Shown here: piece by piece, positions 20,120-29,039 of the stretch
Layout: the number at the start of each line of letters is the position of its first letter
Position numbering within the stretch: the first letter of the stretch is position 1
Assembly: GCA_902789665.1 (NCBI GenBank)
Contig: CADAOY010000001.1
Coordinates: forward strand, 1-64,000
Reading direction: 5' to 3'
DNA from: an uncultured Lachnospiraceae bacterium
GTDB taxonomy: Bacteria > Bacillota > Clostridia > Lachnospirales > Lachnospiraceae
Length of the DNA stretch: 64,000 nucleotides
The notes under the pieces: generated by a model
Told to the model about the DNA's origin: nothing
Database searches by the model: none
Seen by the model: the letters and a program-made list of their open reading frames with translations, nothing else
Position numbers and translations under genes: made by a program

Positions 20120-22204
20120 TTAGAATTTAATTGTTCTGCCTGCCTTCTTTTCTTCAGGCATGATGTTGTTTTTAAAAGTCTTATCTGCTCTCTTGGCATG
20201 CTCAATATTTGCATCGTTATTTGCTCTTCTTTGGTTAGAAGTAAGATTGCCTCTGTAATTCTGAAGTTCTGTATATCTGTTAGCTGAAACTTTGTTAAAA
20301 TCAGCCTGCACCTTATCCATATACTGCTGTTTTTCTTCCTTGGTAGCTCCAGGATTGTTATTACTAAACTTATTGGCACTTAAGATATAATCTGCACGCT
20401 CCGTAATATAACCAAGTTTTTCATAAAGGTTGGTTGCCATTTCGATACGTGGCTGTTCCCTGAACTGCTTAATCCATTTATTTCTTCTCTGACCATTTAA
20501 TCTGAACTGATCCTTCTTGTAATCAAGATAGGCCTTGGTTAACTGCTTTGTCTGCTGCATATCATCAACAATTTTACTAAGGAACTGGTCATAACTTGGT
20601 AATTTATCTATCTGACTCAAATCAGTATCTGAATGCTTTGCTATTCGCTGATTCATTGCCTTAACTTCATTAACAAGACTGGTTAAACTTCTTTTCATTT
20701 CTATAAACTGACCTGATGATGAAACAGTTTTGGGATCAACCTTCTTTAAATCCTTAAGCATATATTCAAGGTTGGTCTGAAGTTCTTCCAGTGAAAGACC
20801 GGTCAGTGTATTATCACCATTCTGGTCTTTAGTGATTATAAGTGGATTGGTTCCGGCTTCAAGGAATTTAATCGGCTTACTTACAGTATTATAGTAAGAT
20901 CTGACAAGCGGAAGATCTGTTCCGGTATAACCGTTTTTAACTGAATCGCGGTAAACGATTGGTAATTTTACTTCATTGTATTTTTTAATTGCCGGTTCCA
21001 AATCTGCCAGCAGTTTATCTCTTACGGCAGGAGATGTTACATATGAATTAAATGCTCTTTCGCAAGGTTCCTTCATGGCAGCCTGAATTTCTTCGTACTT
21101 CTTTCTTAAGTCAGAAGGAATATTCTTATTTCTTAAGTCCTTTGCAAGCTGTTTCTGAGCTTCCTTAAGAGCTCTGAAGAATACCATATCCGCTGCCGGC
21201 CAGCCGTTATTCATCAGCTTAAGTTCCATATCAATACTCTGGATTCTCTGTGATGTATATGAACTGTCTGAACCGAATCTTATTTTATAATCCTTGCCTT
21301 CATCGTCAGCAGTGGACTCACTTCCTATTCTGTTCTGATTCATATTTGCATAGAGGTGATTCTGTTTAAGATACTGTTTCTGCTTATTAAGATATTTTCT
21401 GTATTCGCTGTTGTAGTTAAACGATGCATTGTAAAGATGAACATTGTCTTTGGTACGAGCCTCGTTTACAGGCTTAAAAGTGCCCATATAGAAATTCTGC
21501 GTACTGATATACTGATCAAGTAAATTGTAATCATTGATATATTTATCAAATTTTTCCGGCTTGAGTTCAAGCTCTTCCGGATTCTCAGGGTTTGTAAAAT
21601 AAATGCCAGGTAATCTGCCGGCGCCATCGATTGATGTCAAATAATAATCCGGAAATTCGCTAATGTTATCAAGATAATCATCGGCAGTAATAATATCAAG
21701 ATTATTCTTTAGTACTGTAACAAGTTTTTTCTGATTTTCAGTACCTTCTTTTTTGTAATACTTTTCCATCGCAGCGAGAACTTTCTTATAATTTTCAACC
21801 GCCTCGCCATATGATTTGATGGTTTCCTGGTCATCCGTAATGTCAAATGAAACAGGGTGTCCCGGAATAGATACTCTGGTTGACTTTACCTTATTTTCCG
21901 ATACTTTATCAAAATAGTCGTACTGTAAATTTTCAAATTTATTCATGGCACTATCAAGAGGGTCCACAAATTCAGGAAAAATATACTTTAAGTTGAATAA
22001 TTCCTCTTTCAAACGAAGGATAAGTGTGGCGTTTATGAATACCGGGTCTCCGGCTACAGGCTCGTTAAACTTAATATCGTCAAAATCATCGTCCTTAGGT
22101 GAGTATTTCTCGCCCGGAACAACATCTTCGTGTGATACGTTATCCTTTGATACTTCAATATCATTTCCTTCAATTACGGTTGAGTTGTTATCTGATTCCT
22201 TCAT
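20120..22204 (-). CDS. Large coiled protein, family B (copy 1), function unknown
   Basis: 694-residue paralogue of the downstream gene and first in their operon. Same plan: acidic N-terminus, charged helical body, basic C-terminal tail. Shared blocks are GWPAADMVF, FNSYVTSPAVR, MLKDLKKVDPKT with SS..F..MKRSL (~480-507) and REQPRIEMA. No membrane segment or export signal. Its promoter region carries the 11-bp-period repeat seen upstream of the other giant-protein genes, and it is divergent from mntP. RBS AGGAGG reads just upstream of the ATG. Confidence 0.82.
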   Translation of the reverse strand: MKESDNNSTVIEGNDIEVSKDNVSHEDVVPGEKYSPKDDDFDDIKFNEPVAGDPVFINATLILRLKEELFNLKYIFPEFVDPLDSAMNKFENLQYDYFDKVSENKVKSTRVSIPGHPVSFDITDDQETIKSYGEAVENYKKVLAAMEKYYKKEGTENQKKLVTVLKNNLDIITADDYLDNISEFPDYYLTSIDGAGRLPGIYFTNPENPEELELKPEKFDKYINDYNLLDQYISTQNFYMGTFKPVNEARTKDNVHLYNASFNYNSEYRKYLNKQKQYLKQNHLYANMNQNRIGSESTADDEGKDYKIRFGSDSSYTSQRIQSIDMELKLMNNGWPAADMVFFRALKEAQKQLAKDLRNKNIPSDLRKKYEEIQAAMKEPCERAFNSYVTSPAVRDKLLADLEPAIKKYNEVKLPIVYRDSVKNGYTGTDLPLVRSYYNTVSKPIKFLEAGTNPLIITKDQNGDNTLTGLSLEELQTNLEYMLKDLKKVDPKTVSSSGQFIEMKRSLTSLVNEVKAMNQRIAKHSDTDLSQIDKLPSYDQFLSKIVDDMQQTKQLTKAYLDYKKDQFRLNGQRRNKWIKQFREQPRIEMATNLYEKLGYITERADYILSANKFSNNNPGATKEEKQQYMDKVQADFNKVSANRYTELQNYRGNLTSNQRRANNDANIEHAKRADKTFKNNIMPEEKKAGRTIKF

Positions 22205-22262
22205 GTTTATTCCTCCATAATTCCGCTTTTTTTCAAGCCTGAATCCCCTTTGTTACAAGCAT

Positions 22263-22294
22263 ATTATAGCATATAAGAGCAACATAAGTGCAAC
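22263..22294 (-). promoter_or_regulatory. Direct-repeat operator and extended -10 promoter of the family B operon
   Basis: On the minus strand: GTTGCAC (22294-22288), TTAT, GTTGCTC (22283-22277), then TGCTATAAT, a consensus extended -10 (TATAAT 22268-22263). The first heptamer gives TTGCAC 19 bp from the -10. The repeat pair is the clearest of four such elements in the window. Confidence 0.62.
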
Positions 22295-22397
22295 AAGGAA
22301 GGAAAGCTGTAAACCTTGCATAAAATCAGCGTTATTTGTATAATTAAAAGGCTATACCAAAAAGGAAAAACATTAGGGATTTATTAAGGGATTTATT

Positions 22398-22979
22398 ATG
22401 GATATATTTGAAGTTTTATTATTATCAGTTGGTCTTGCCATGGACGCTTTTGCAGTCTCTGTGTGCAAAGGTCTTGCTGCAAAGAAAGTAACAATAAAAG
22501 AATACCTTTTATGCGGATTATGGTTTGGTTCATTCCAGGCAATTATGCCATTCATCGGATTTTTGTTGGGCACCCGTTTTGAAAAAATCATCAACATCAT
22601 TGCTCCATGGCTTGCATTCGTACTTCTTGCATTTATCGGAGGCAAAATGATTAAGGAAGCTTTTGATAATGATGAAGAGGTCAAACCGGGCTTTGATCTT
22701 AAAACCATGTTTTTGATGGCAGTAGCCACAAGTATCGACGCCCTTGCAGTAGGCATCACCTTTGTTGCCTATCCTGCAAACGTCCTTAAGATGGGCGTTA
22801 TTGCCAATGTAATCTTCACAGTCATCCTTATCGGCGTTATTACCTTAATTGTCTCAATGATTGGCGTGTGGATTGGCAAAAAGTTCGGTGACAAATTAAA
22901 AAAAGGAGCCGAAATCGCAGGCGGTGTAATACTGATTCTAATTGGCTTAAAGACAATAATCGAGTATCTCTTTTTCTAA
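22398..22979 (+). CDS. mntP: Manganese efflux pump MntP
   Basis: 193 residues with six hydrophobic segments. The family's paired aspartate motifs are present: LAMDAFAVS in the first helix and SIDALAVG in the fourth, plus a GxGxM-like IGGKMIKEAF. By family it exports Mn(II) through the cytoplasmic membrane and protects against Mn excess. ATG start with AAGGGA upstream. In many bacteria it is controlled by a Mn riboswitch (yybP-ykoY) or MntR; I see no clear match to either in the 190-nt leader. It sits between two giant-protein units but has its own divergent position; no functional link is implied. Confidence 0.93.
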   Translation: MDIFEVLLLSVGLAMDAFAVSVCKGLAAKKVTIKEYLLCGLWFGSFQAIMPFIGFLLGTRFEKIINIIAPWLAFVLLAFIGGKMIKEAFDNDEEVKPGFDLKTMFLMAVATSIDALAVGITFVAYPANVLKMGVIANVIFTVILIGVITLIVSMIGVWIGKKFGDKLKKGAEIAGGVILILIGLKTIIEYLFF

Positions 22980-23012
22980 GTTGCACTTTTGTTGTACTAA
23001 TGATTCTATCAT
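22980..23012 (+). promoter_or_regulatory. Direct-repeat operator before the 797-residue gene
   Basis: GTTGCAC (22980-22986), TTTT, GTTGTAC (22991-22997), then a weak -10 TATCAT at 23007. It starts one base after the mntP stop codon and shares spacing and sequence with the operators of the other giant-protein operons. Confidence 0.55.
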
Positions 23013-23043
23013 AGTTATTAGTTAAACAAAAAAGGAGAACACT

Positions 23044-25437
23044 ATGGCATCGGATATTTACAATAAATCAAAAAAAATACAGAAACAGGCTGAAATGGAT
23101 GCAGAGAATACAAAGCAGATCCTGCTGGAGAATTTCTTTGACATGAAAGAAGACAACAGGGAATCCATGGTTGCCGAGATGATGCTGAATTTGTACATAG
23201 TTAATACAGGAAAAGCTCTTGATGAAAAGAAGAAAAAGACAGCGGAAGAAATCGTGATGAAGGGCTTATATAACTATAATATTGAAAATGATGAGGCCGA
23301 ACGACTTAAGAAAAAATATCCGGATATGTTTAATGACAAGATTAATAACATTGTTGAACATGATTTGGAAGAGAGAAGGTTTGAAGACCTGGATGTAATA
23401 CTGGCTAAAGAAGATGGTAAGGATACCATAAGAAATCTCTATCTTGAAGAACTTAAGAAAAGCCAGGCCTACATTAATGTTATTAATGCAAGAAGTACAG
23501 ATGAACTTGATGATGCTCTGACCGCCCTGGAAGCAGAAACCATTGGGGGACTTGATAAGATAACAAATGTTAAACTTCCAAATGTTTCAGAAGAACACAA
23601 CATAAAAAATTATGATGACTATAAGGCGGGAGTAGACAGATCAATTGAGTATCTTATGAACGACCTTAATACACACGAGTGGAAAAAGGATGTGGAAGAA
23701 CAGACTTTAAAGGATCTTCATCCAAAAGCTCTTCAGAAAAATGCTGCATTTATTGATGGTCTTTATGAAGGTATAAAGGGTGTTGATTATCTTACAAGCA
23801 GTCCTAACTTCAGAGCCATGAAGAAGGAACTTGAGAACCTGAAGAAACTGGCAGACAGACTTGCAAAGAAGAAAAAGTTTGTGAGTCAGAGGGAGAAAAT
23901 TCTTTATAAGAATCAGGCTGATAAAGTAATAAAACTTGCGGATGTTTATCTTGAAAACAAGAAGGACATTAATGGTCCGTATGCTGAAAACAGAGTTAAA
24001 CAGGTAAGGGATTTAAGAAGAAAATTAAGGACAAATAATCTTGCTCACGGAGAATTATATGCGTCAATAGAAATTGAGACAATTGACTGGGCCTATGGTA
24101 AAAGGTATGACAATATGAACAGATATGATGCCATAGGATATGTTAACAGAAATATTTTCCTTGGCAAGTATACACCTAAGGATGTTTTATCCAAGCCATC
24201 TGATTTTTCACTTGGACGTTCTGCAGGATTTTCAATTTCAGTTTTTGTATTGCTTAACATGGGATATAAGGCTGAGGATATTCTTGATAATCAGAAATTT
24301 CATGAGGAAAAGGCTCAGGTTTTTGATGATGTTTTAAGAAGATGTACCAGCGGCACAGAAGAAGATAAAGAGTGGCTTGCTCGTCAGATGTATGAGGGAT
24401 TTAAGAAGGCTGATGCATTCCAGGATGAAACTCTTAAGAAAATTGATTTTACAAAAGAAGAAATATTTACAGATAAATATTATGCAATGATGCATAACAT
24501 GTCGGCTGTTATTTTTGATGTGTTCCAGGAAATGAATCATGTGCTGGACAAAGTGGAAAATCTGTATAAGGAAGATGAGACAATACCGAATAAAAAGGAA
24601 GAAGAATTCTATTACTACAGAAGAAACAGACATGGAATTATCAATCACCTTAGTGACGAAATCACCAAAATGAGAAGCCCTTATGTACAGATAAAACTGG
24701 ACCCGAAGAGTTCTGATGGATACTATGAGGAATTAATAAATCACAGTGTTAAGTGTAAGTTCTATATGGATCTTCTTAAGGATACACAGCAGAAGGGACT
24801 GCCGTATACTGAGGCTTCAGTGCCTCTGAGCAGTGTAATGGATAATTTCTCTGTTGATGCCGACAGGTATCTTGGGGATTATTACAAGGCTTATGTTATG
24901 ACAGCTGATGAGACTTCAGCCATTGTTGACAATATTATGGATTTAAGTATTTATAAGAATCTTAAGATTGATTTAAATAACAAAAAGCAGATATTCTCCA
25001 ATCTGCCAATGCCTGATGATATTAAGTTGCTGGCAGCAGATAAGAAATTCATAAAGAGTGCGGAGAAGGCAATAAAGCATTTTGAAAATGATAATTTTGA
25101 TGATGCCGAGGCAGTTGATAATTATGTGAAGGATGCCGCCACAATCGCAGTTTATAACATGTATAGAATGACCGGCAAGCATCCTGTGGATCCGAAGACT
25201 CAAAAGCCTATGGAACTTGAGAAAGCGGCCAGGGCGCTTAGCGGTAATAAGGTATTTCTGAAGATGATAAGGAATAAGGATGGAAATCTTTTCCGTCATC
25301 CTTTGGAAGTGCTAAAGGTACTTAAGTCCCCTGAGAAACTTGTGAAGCTTGCTAATGCGATGGAAGGGAAGAAGCCCCAGGGCGCGGAGGTTAAAGCAAA
25401 ACCTAAGGCACCCGGACATAATCTGCCACGTGCATAG
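23044..25437 (+). CDS. Large protein, family C, sharing modules with families A and B
   Basis: 797 residues, soluble, K/D/E-rich, helical, no signal peptide. Residues ~240-265 read KGVDYLTSSPNFRAMKKEL, a close cousin of the KKVDPKT..SS..F..MKRSL block of the two family B proteins. Residues ~389-500 contain FVLLNMGYKAEDIL, followed by a W-containing helix and an IDF...Y..M..MS segment, matching the order of the repeated 'W-x-MG...MS' module of the family A giants. The tail NKVFLKMIRNKDG...LKVLKSPEKLVKLA recalls their C-termini. The protein therefore bridges families A and B. RBS AAAGGAG, ATG start; a terminator follows, so it is monocistronic. Function unknown. Confidence 0.82.
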   Translation: MASDIYNKSKKIQKQAEMDAENTKQILLENFFDMKEDNRESMVAEMMLNLYIVNTGKALDEKKKKTAEEIVMKGLYNYNIENDEAERLKKKYPDMFNDKINNIVEHDLEERRFEDLDVILAKEDGKDTIRNLYLEELKKSQAYINVINARSTDELDDALTALEAETIGGLDKITNVKLPNVSEEHNIKNYDDYKAGVDRSIEYLMNDLNTHEWKKDVEEQTLKDLHPKALQKNAAFIDGLYEGIKGVDYLTSSPNFRAMKKELENLKKLADRLAKKKKFVSQREKILYKNQADKVIKLADVYLENKKDINGPYAENRVKQVRDLRRKLRTNNLAHGELYASIEIETIDWAYGKRYDNMNRYDAIGYVNRNIFLGKYTPKDVLSKPSDFSLGRSAGFSISVFVLLNMGYKAEDILDNQKFHEEKAQVFDDVLRRCTSGTEEDKEWLARQMYEGFKKADAFQDETLKKIDFTKEEIFTDKYYAMMHNMSAVIFDVFQEMNHVLDKVENLYKEDETIPNKKEEEFYYYRRNRHGIINHLSDEITKMRSPYVQIKLDPKSSDGYYEELINHSVKCKFYMDLLKDTQQKGLPYTEASVPLSSVMDNFSVDADRYLGDYYKAYVMTADETSAIVDNIMDLSIYKNLKIDLNNKKQIFSNLPMPDDIKLLAADKKFIKSAEKAIKHFENDNFDDAEAVDNYVKDAATIAVYNMYRMTGKHPVDPKTQKPMELEKAARALSGNKVFLKMIRNKDGNLFRHPLEVLKVLKSPEKLVKLANAMEGKKPQGAEVKAKPKAPGHNLPRA

Positions 25438-25451
25438 AGTTGATTAGATGG

Positions 25452-25481
25452 CTCCCGTCACTTATGTGGTGGGAGTTTTTT
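25452..25481 (+). terminator. Rho-independent terminator
   Basis: CTCCCGTCAC, TTAT loop, GTGGTGGGAG, T6 tail; ten pairs including two G-U. Confidence 0.82.
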
Positions 25482-25491
25482 GTTTGCCGCG

Positions 25492-25597
25492 CTCTCTCGC
25501 CCCTCGTGCCGGACTCTCACGCCCACCGGGCGAGAGGGTGCCCCACTCCCCTCTCTCCACCCGCGCTCTCTCGCCGTAGGCGAGAGAGTGTGGGTGG
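25492..25597. repeat. GC-rich inverted-repeat cluster
   Basis: A ~105-bp pyrimidine/GC-rich block unlike its AT-rich surroundings. It holds a 19-bp stem with 3-nt loop (arms 25557-25575 and 25579-25597; two G-T pairs) and an outer pair CTCTCGCCC (25494-25502) and GGGCGAGAG (25528-25536). No gene is visible. It lies between the family C terminator and the pse cassette. Confidence 0.75.
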
Positions 25598-25614
25598 CAC
25601 ATCCTCTCGAAATG

Positions 25615-25623
25615 TGATATTAT
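25615..25623 (+). promoter_or_regulatory. Candidate promoter of the pseudaminic acid cassette
   Basis: TGATATTAT resembles an extended -10 about 22 bp before the pseF start codon; no good -35, and the leader would be short. Confidence 0.35.
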
Positions 25624-25645
25624 AAAGGGGTTGGAGGATTGTATT

Positions 25646-26332
25646 ATGGCAAATCTGGCAATTATAACAGCAAGGGGTGGCTCTAAGAGAATCCCGAAGA
25701 AGAATATTAAGGAATTCTGTGGCAAGCCTATTATCGCGTACGGCATTGAGGCTGCCATTAAGAGCGGTGTCTTCGATGAGGTAATGGTTTCTACCGATAG
25801 TGAAGAGATTGCAGAGGTTGCAAAGAAATATGGCGCGAAGGTCCCATTTATGAGATCTGATGAGGCTGCTAACGACTTTGCACCAACAGCAAAGGTTATA
25901 GAAGAAGTAGTAATTGAGTATGAGAAGGAAGGCAGAACCTTCGATAAGGTATGCTGCATATATCCGACTGCCCCTTTTATCACGGCTGACCGACTTAAGG
26001 AAGCAATGGAGAAATTAATAAGCACAGGTGCATATTCCGTTGTGCCGGTAGTTCAGTATTCTTTTCCGCCACAAAGAGGACTTGAGATAAAGGATGGCGT
26101 GCTTAAGTATATTCACCCTGAGCATACATTTACAAGGTCCCAGGACTTAGAGCCTGTATATCATGATGCAGGACAATTCTACTGTCTTGATAAAGAGCAG
26201 TTTATGAAGGGACTGTCATTATTTGGTGATACAACAAAAGAACTTATTCTGGACGAACTTGAGGTTCAGGACATCGATACAATGACAGACTGGCAACTTG
26301 CAGAACTTAAATATCAACTTTTACATAAATAA
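25646..26332 (+). CDS. pseF: Pseudaminic acid cytidylyltransferase (CMP-Pse synthase)
   Basis: Activates pseudaminic acid with CTP to CMP-Pse in the cytosol. The nucleotidyltransferase signature ARGGSKRIPKKN is at residues ~8-19, followed by FDEVMVSTDSEEIAEVAKKYGA and YPTAPF (~112). DAGQFYC (~173) fits PseF better than NeuA or LegF. 228 residues is normal. ATG 25646 is chosen because GGAGG lies 8 nt upstream; the upstream in-frame TTG has none. First of four tightly packed pse genes (23-nt gap to the next). Confidence 0.88.
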   Translation: MANLAIITARGGSKRIPKKNIKEFCGKPIIAYGIEAAIKSGVFDEVMVSTDSEEIAEVAKKYGAKVPFMRSDEAANDFAPTAKVIEEVVIEYEKEGRTFDKVCCIYPTAPFITADRLKEAMEKLISTGAYSVVPVVQYSFPPQRGLEIKDGVLKYIHPEHTFTRSQDLEPVYHDAGQFYCLDKEQFMKGLSLFGDTTKELILDELEVQDIDTMTDWQLAELKYQLLHK

Positions 26333-26355
26333 TCGAAATTACATCCGGAGACAAT

Positions 26356-27969
26356 ATGAAATTCGATATTAATAACCTGGACAAAACATATATCATTGCC
26401 GAAATGAGCGCCAATCATGCTGGAAGCATGGAAAGAGCGAAAGAGATTATCCATAAGGCGAAAGAGGCAGGTGCTGACTGTGTGAAGATTCAGACTTACA
26501 CACCTGATACCCTGACCATCGACTGCCATAATGAATATTTTAATATTAAAAATGGTACCTGGGAGGGAGAGAATCTCTACAGTCTTTATGGCAAGGCCTA
26601 TACTCCTTGGGAGTGGCAGAAAGAACTTAAGGAAGAGGCTGACAAGGTGGGGATTGATTTTCTCTCGACGCCTTTTGATAAGACAGCTGTGGATTTCCTT
26701 GAAGATATAGGAATGGAATTTTATAAGATTGCATCTTTTGAACTTATTGATATTCCTCTTATTACATATGTGGCATCCAAGCAAAAGCCAATGATAATGT
26801 CTACCGGTATGGCAAGCGAGGAAGAGATTAAGGATGCGCTTGAGGCAGTATACAGCACAGGTAACAGACAGGTTGCACTTCTTAAATGTTCAAGTGTTTA
26901 CCCGGCTGATCCTAAGGGGATGCATTTATCTACCATTAAAGATATGCAGAAAAAATTCAATGTTCCTATTGGTTTATCCGACCATTCCATGGGACATTTC
27001 TCAGCAGGCGTTGCAGTATCAATGGGCGCTAAAATAATAGAGAAACATTTCTGTCTTGGAAGGGAAATTGAGAATCCTGATGCATCATTCTCAATGACAC
27101 CTGATGAATTCGTTGCCATGACCACGGAAATCAGAAAGATAGAAGAAGCCATGGGACAGCCTTTCTATGGTGTATCCAAAGATGAAGAATCAAGTGTTGT
27201 ATTCAGGCGTTCAATCTTCACGGTAGATAAGGTGAAGGCAGGGGATAATCCCACAGATGAGAATGTGAGAATCATTCGTCCGGGATATGGCATTAAGCCT
27301 AAATATATTGATGATATTAAGGATCTTAAGTTTGAAAAAGACCTTGAATACGGTCAGCCTGTAAGATTTGAAAGTTTTAAGAAGGGCGCCATATTATTCC
27401 TTACAAATAATGAGAATACTTATGATTTATATGAGTGGCTTAAGGGAAGAGAAGAATATACTGCCCTTATGAAGCAAAGAGTGACTCTGGATCAAATCAA
27501 AGCGCTTGAGCCGTCATTTATCATAAGCTTTAATTACAAATATATAATCGATAAAGAGATTATTGAATATATGAATGGAAGGATAATCAATCTTCATATT
27601 TCATATCTTCCATATAACCGTGGTTCTGCGCCAAACTTCTTCTCATTCTACGAAGACAGTCCTAAGGGCGTAACCATACACCAGATGGCAGCAGGTCTTG
27701 ATACAGGTGATATTCTGTGCCAAAGAAAAGTTGAATTTGGTGATTTAAGCAAAGTAACTTTTGTAACTGCTTATGATAAGCTCATAGCTTCCATAAAAGA
27801 TTTATTTAAGGAAAACTGGGATGGAATTAAGAGTGGAAGCCTTAAGGGTATCCCACAGTCAGGCAGTGGAAGTTATCATACGCTTAAAGATTTTAAGAGC
27901 CTGACTGAAGGTATCGATTTTAGCTGGAACATGAATATTAAGGATGCCCTTGAAAAAATAAAGGGATAA
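26356..27969 (+). CDS. pseI: Pseudaminic acid synthase fused to a formyltransferase domain
   Basis: Residues ~1-270 are the NeuB/PseI barrel that condenses a 6-deoxy-diacetamido sugar with phosphoenolpyruvate (MSANHAGSMERA, KIQTYTPDTLT, YKIASFE, MSTGMAS, LSDHSMG, IEKHFCL). Residues ~280-345 are the SAF antifreeze-like domain (RRSIFTVDKVKAGD, IRPGYGI). Residues ~350-500 are an added formyltransferase domain recognised by INLHISYLPYNRG and later DTGDILCQ, the Asn-His-Ser and Asp-containing core of methionyl-tRNA and sugar formyltransferases. Ordinary PseI proteins are about 340-350 residues, so this is a true fusion, in frame and without sign of a sequencing break. The inferred product is an N-formylated pseudaminic acid derivative, or the domain formylates an intermediate. 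Confidence 0.88.
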   Translation: MKFDINNLDKTYIIAEMSANHAGSMERAKEIIHKAKEAGADCVKIQTYTPDTLTIDCHNEYFNIKNGTWEGENLYSLYGKAYTPWEWQKELKEEADKVGIDFLSTPFDKTAVDFLEDIGMEFYKIASFELIDIPLITYVASKQKPMIMSTGMASEEEIKDALEAVYSTGNRQVALLKCSSVYPADPKGMHLSTIKDMQKKFNVPIGLSDHSMGHFSAGVAVSMGAKIIEKHFCLGREIENPDASFSMTPDEFVAMTTEIRKIEEAMGQPFYGVSKDEESSVVFRRSIFTVDKVKAGDNPTDENVRIIRPGYGIKPKYIDDIKDLKFEKDLEYGQPVRFESFKKGAILFLTNNENTYDLYEWLKGREEYTALMKQRVTLDQIKALEPSFIISFNYKYIIDKEIIEYMNGRIINLHISYLPYNRGSAPNFFSFYEDSPKGVTIHQMAAGLDTGDILCQRKVEFGDLSKVTFVTAYDKLIASIKDLFKENWDGIKSGSLKGIPQSGSGSYHTLKDFKSLTEGIDFSWNMNIKDALEKIKG

Positions 27970-27982
27970 AAAGGGGATAGGA

Positions 27983-29035
27983 ATGAATATACTCTTTAGG
28001 GCAGATGCAAACAGTAACATAGGTCAGGGGCATGTGATGAGAATGCTGTCTTTGGCTGATGCCATGATGGCCTTTGATAATCGATGCTTCTTTGTATGCG
28101 CTTTGGATACCAATGCCCAGGCCATCCTGGAAAGAGGATATGAAGTTCATACCCTTTCAACTGATTATGACCATATGCCGGATGAACTACCGGAGCTTAC
28201 AAAAATTATTCACGAACTTCACTGTAAAATTGTTATCGTGGACAGTTATAATGCAGACACGCATTACCTGAAGGAACTGAAGAAAGTAAGACCTGTTGTG
28301 TATATGGAAGACATTGCATCCTTCACAAGACCTGTGGATGTGCTGGTAAATTATAATATTAATGCTTCTGAGTGGGAGTATGAAAATTTATATAAATATG
28401 AGAAACCGCCTATATTTATTATAGGGCCTGAGTATGCGCCATTAAGGAAGGATTTTGCAAATCTTTCTGAGAGACTTTTAAAGGAAGAAGTCAGAAAAGT
28501 TGCTGTTACTTTTGGGGGAGCAGATCCGATGCATCTGGCTCTGGGATTTCTTAAAACCTTACTTGAAAGTAAACAGGAAGTTGCATCAAAAGAGTTTATA
28601 TTTATTCTTGGTGCAATGAATCCGGATATCGATGAGATTAAGGCTTTGGCTTCAGGAAAAGAAAACATTAAGATTCAGGTTAATGTCAGAAGCATGAAGC
28701 AGCTTTTTATGGAGTGCGATCTGGCTGTCAGCGCAGCCGGAAGTACACAGTATGAAATATGTGCATGCCAGGTGCCATGTGTTAACTTCTCAATGGCAGA
28801 TAATCAGGTTCCGGGTGGTGAAGAATTCGGTGCAAGAGGAATCTTTAGTTATGCAGGTGATGCAAGAACCACGGAAGATTTCTTCAATGTGATTATAGAT
28901 AAGTTACAGTCTCTTTCAGATGATTATGAAAGACGAGTTCGTATGGTTATGATGCAACATCATTTTGTTGATGGCAACGGAGCTAAAAGGCTGGCTGAAA
29001 AAATTCTTGAACTGAAAGAACTTAAGAGGATATAG
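27983..29035 (+). CDS. pseG: UDP-2,4-diacetamido-trideoxy-altropyranose hydrolase
   Basis: Removes UDP from UDP-6-deoxy-AltdiNAc to give the free sugar for PseI. The start FRADANSNIGQGHVMRMLSLA is the PseG signature with the catalytic His of GHVMR, and the C-terminal half shows the GT-B-like VTFGGADP and AAGSTQYE blocks for UDP binding. 350 residues, usual length. RBS AAGGGGATAGG; 13 nt after pseI. The pathway genes pseB, pseC and pseH are not in this window. Confidence 0.85.
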   Translation: MNILFRADANSNIGQGHVMRMLSLADAMMAFDNRCFFVCALDTNAQAILERGYEVHTLSTDYDHMPDELPELTKIIHELHCKIVIVDSYNADTHYLKELKKVRPVVYMEDIASFTRPVDVLVNYNINASEWEYENLYKYEKPPIFIIGPEYAPLRKDFANLSERLLKEEVRKVAVTFGGADPMHLALGFLKTLLESKQEVASKEFIFILGAMNPDIDEIKALASGKENIKIQVNVRSMKQLFMECDLAVSAAGSTQYEICACQVPCVNFSMADNQVPGGEEFGARGIFSYAGDARTTEDFFNVIIDKLQSLSDDYERRVRMVMMQHHFVDGNGAKRLAEKILELKELKRI

Positions 29036-29039
29036 AGTT

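Noticed and set aside
22300-22397. Manganese (yybP-ykoY) riboswitch before mntP
   Set aside because: The leader lacks the conserved loop elements I know for this class; only short, generic stems.
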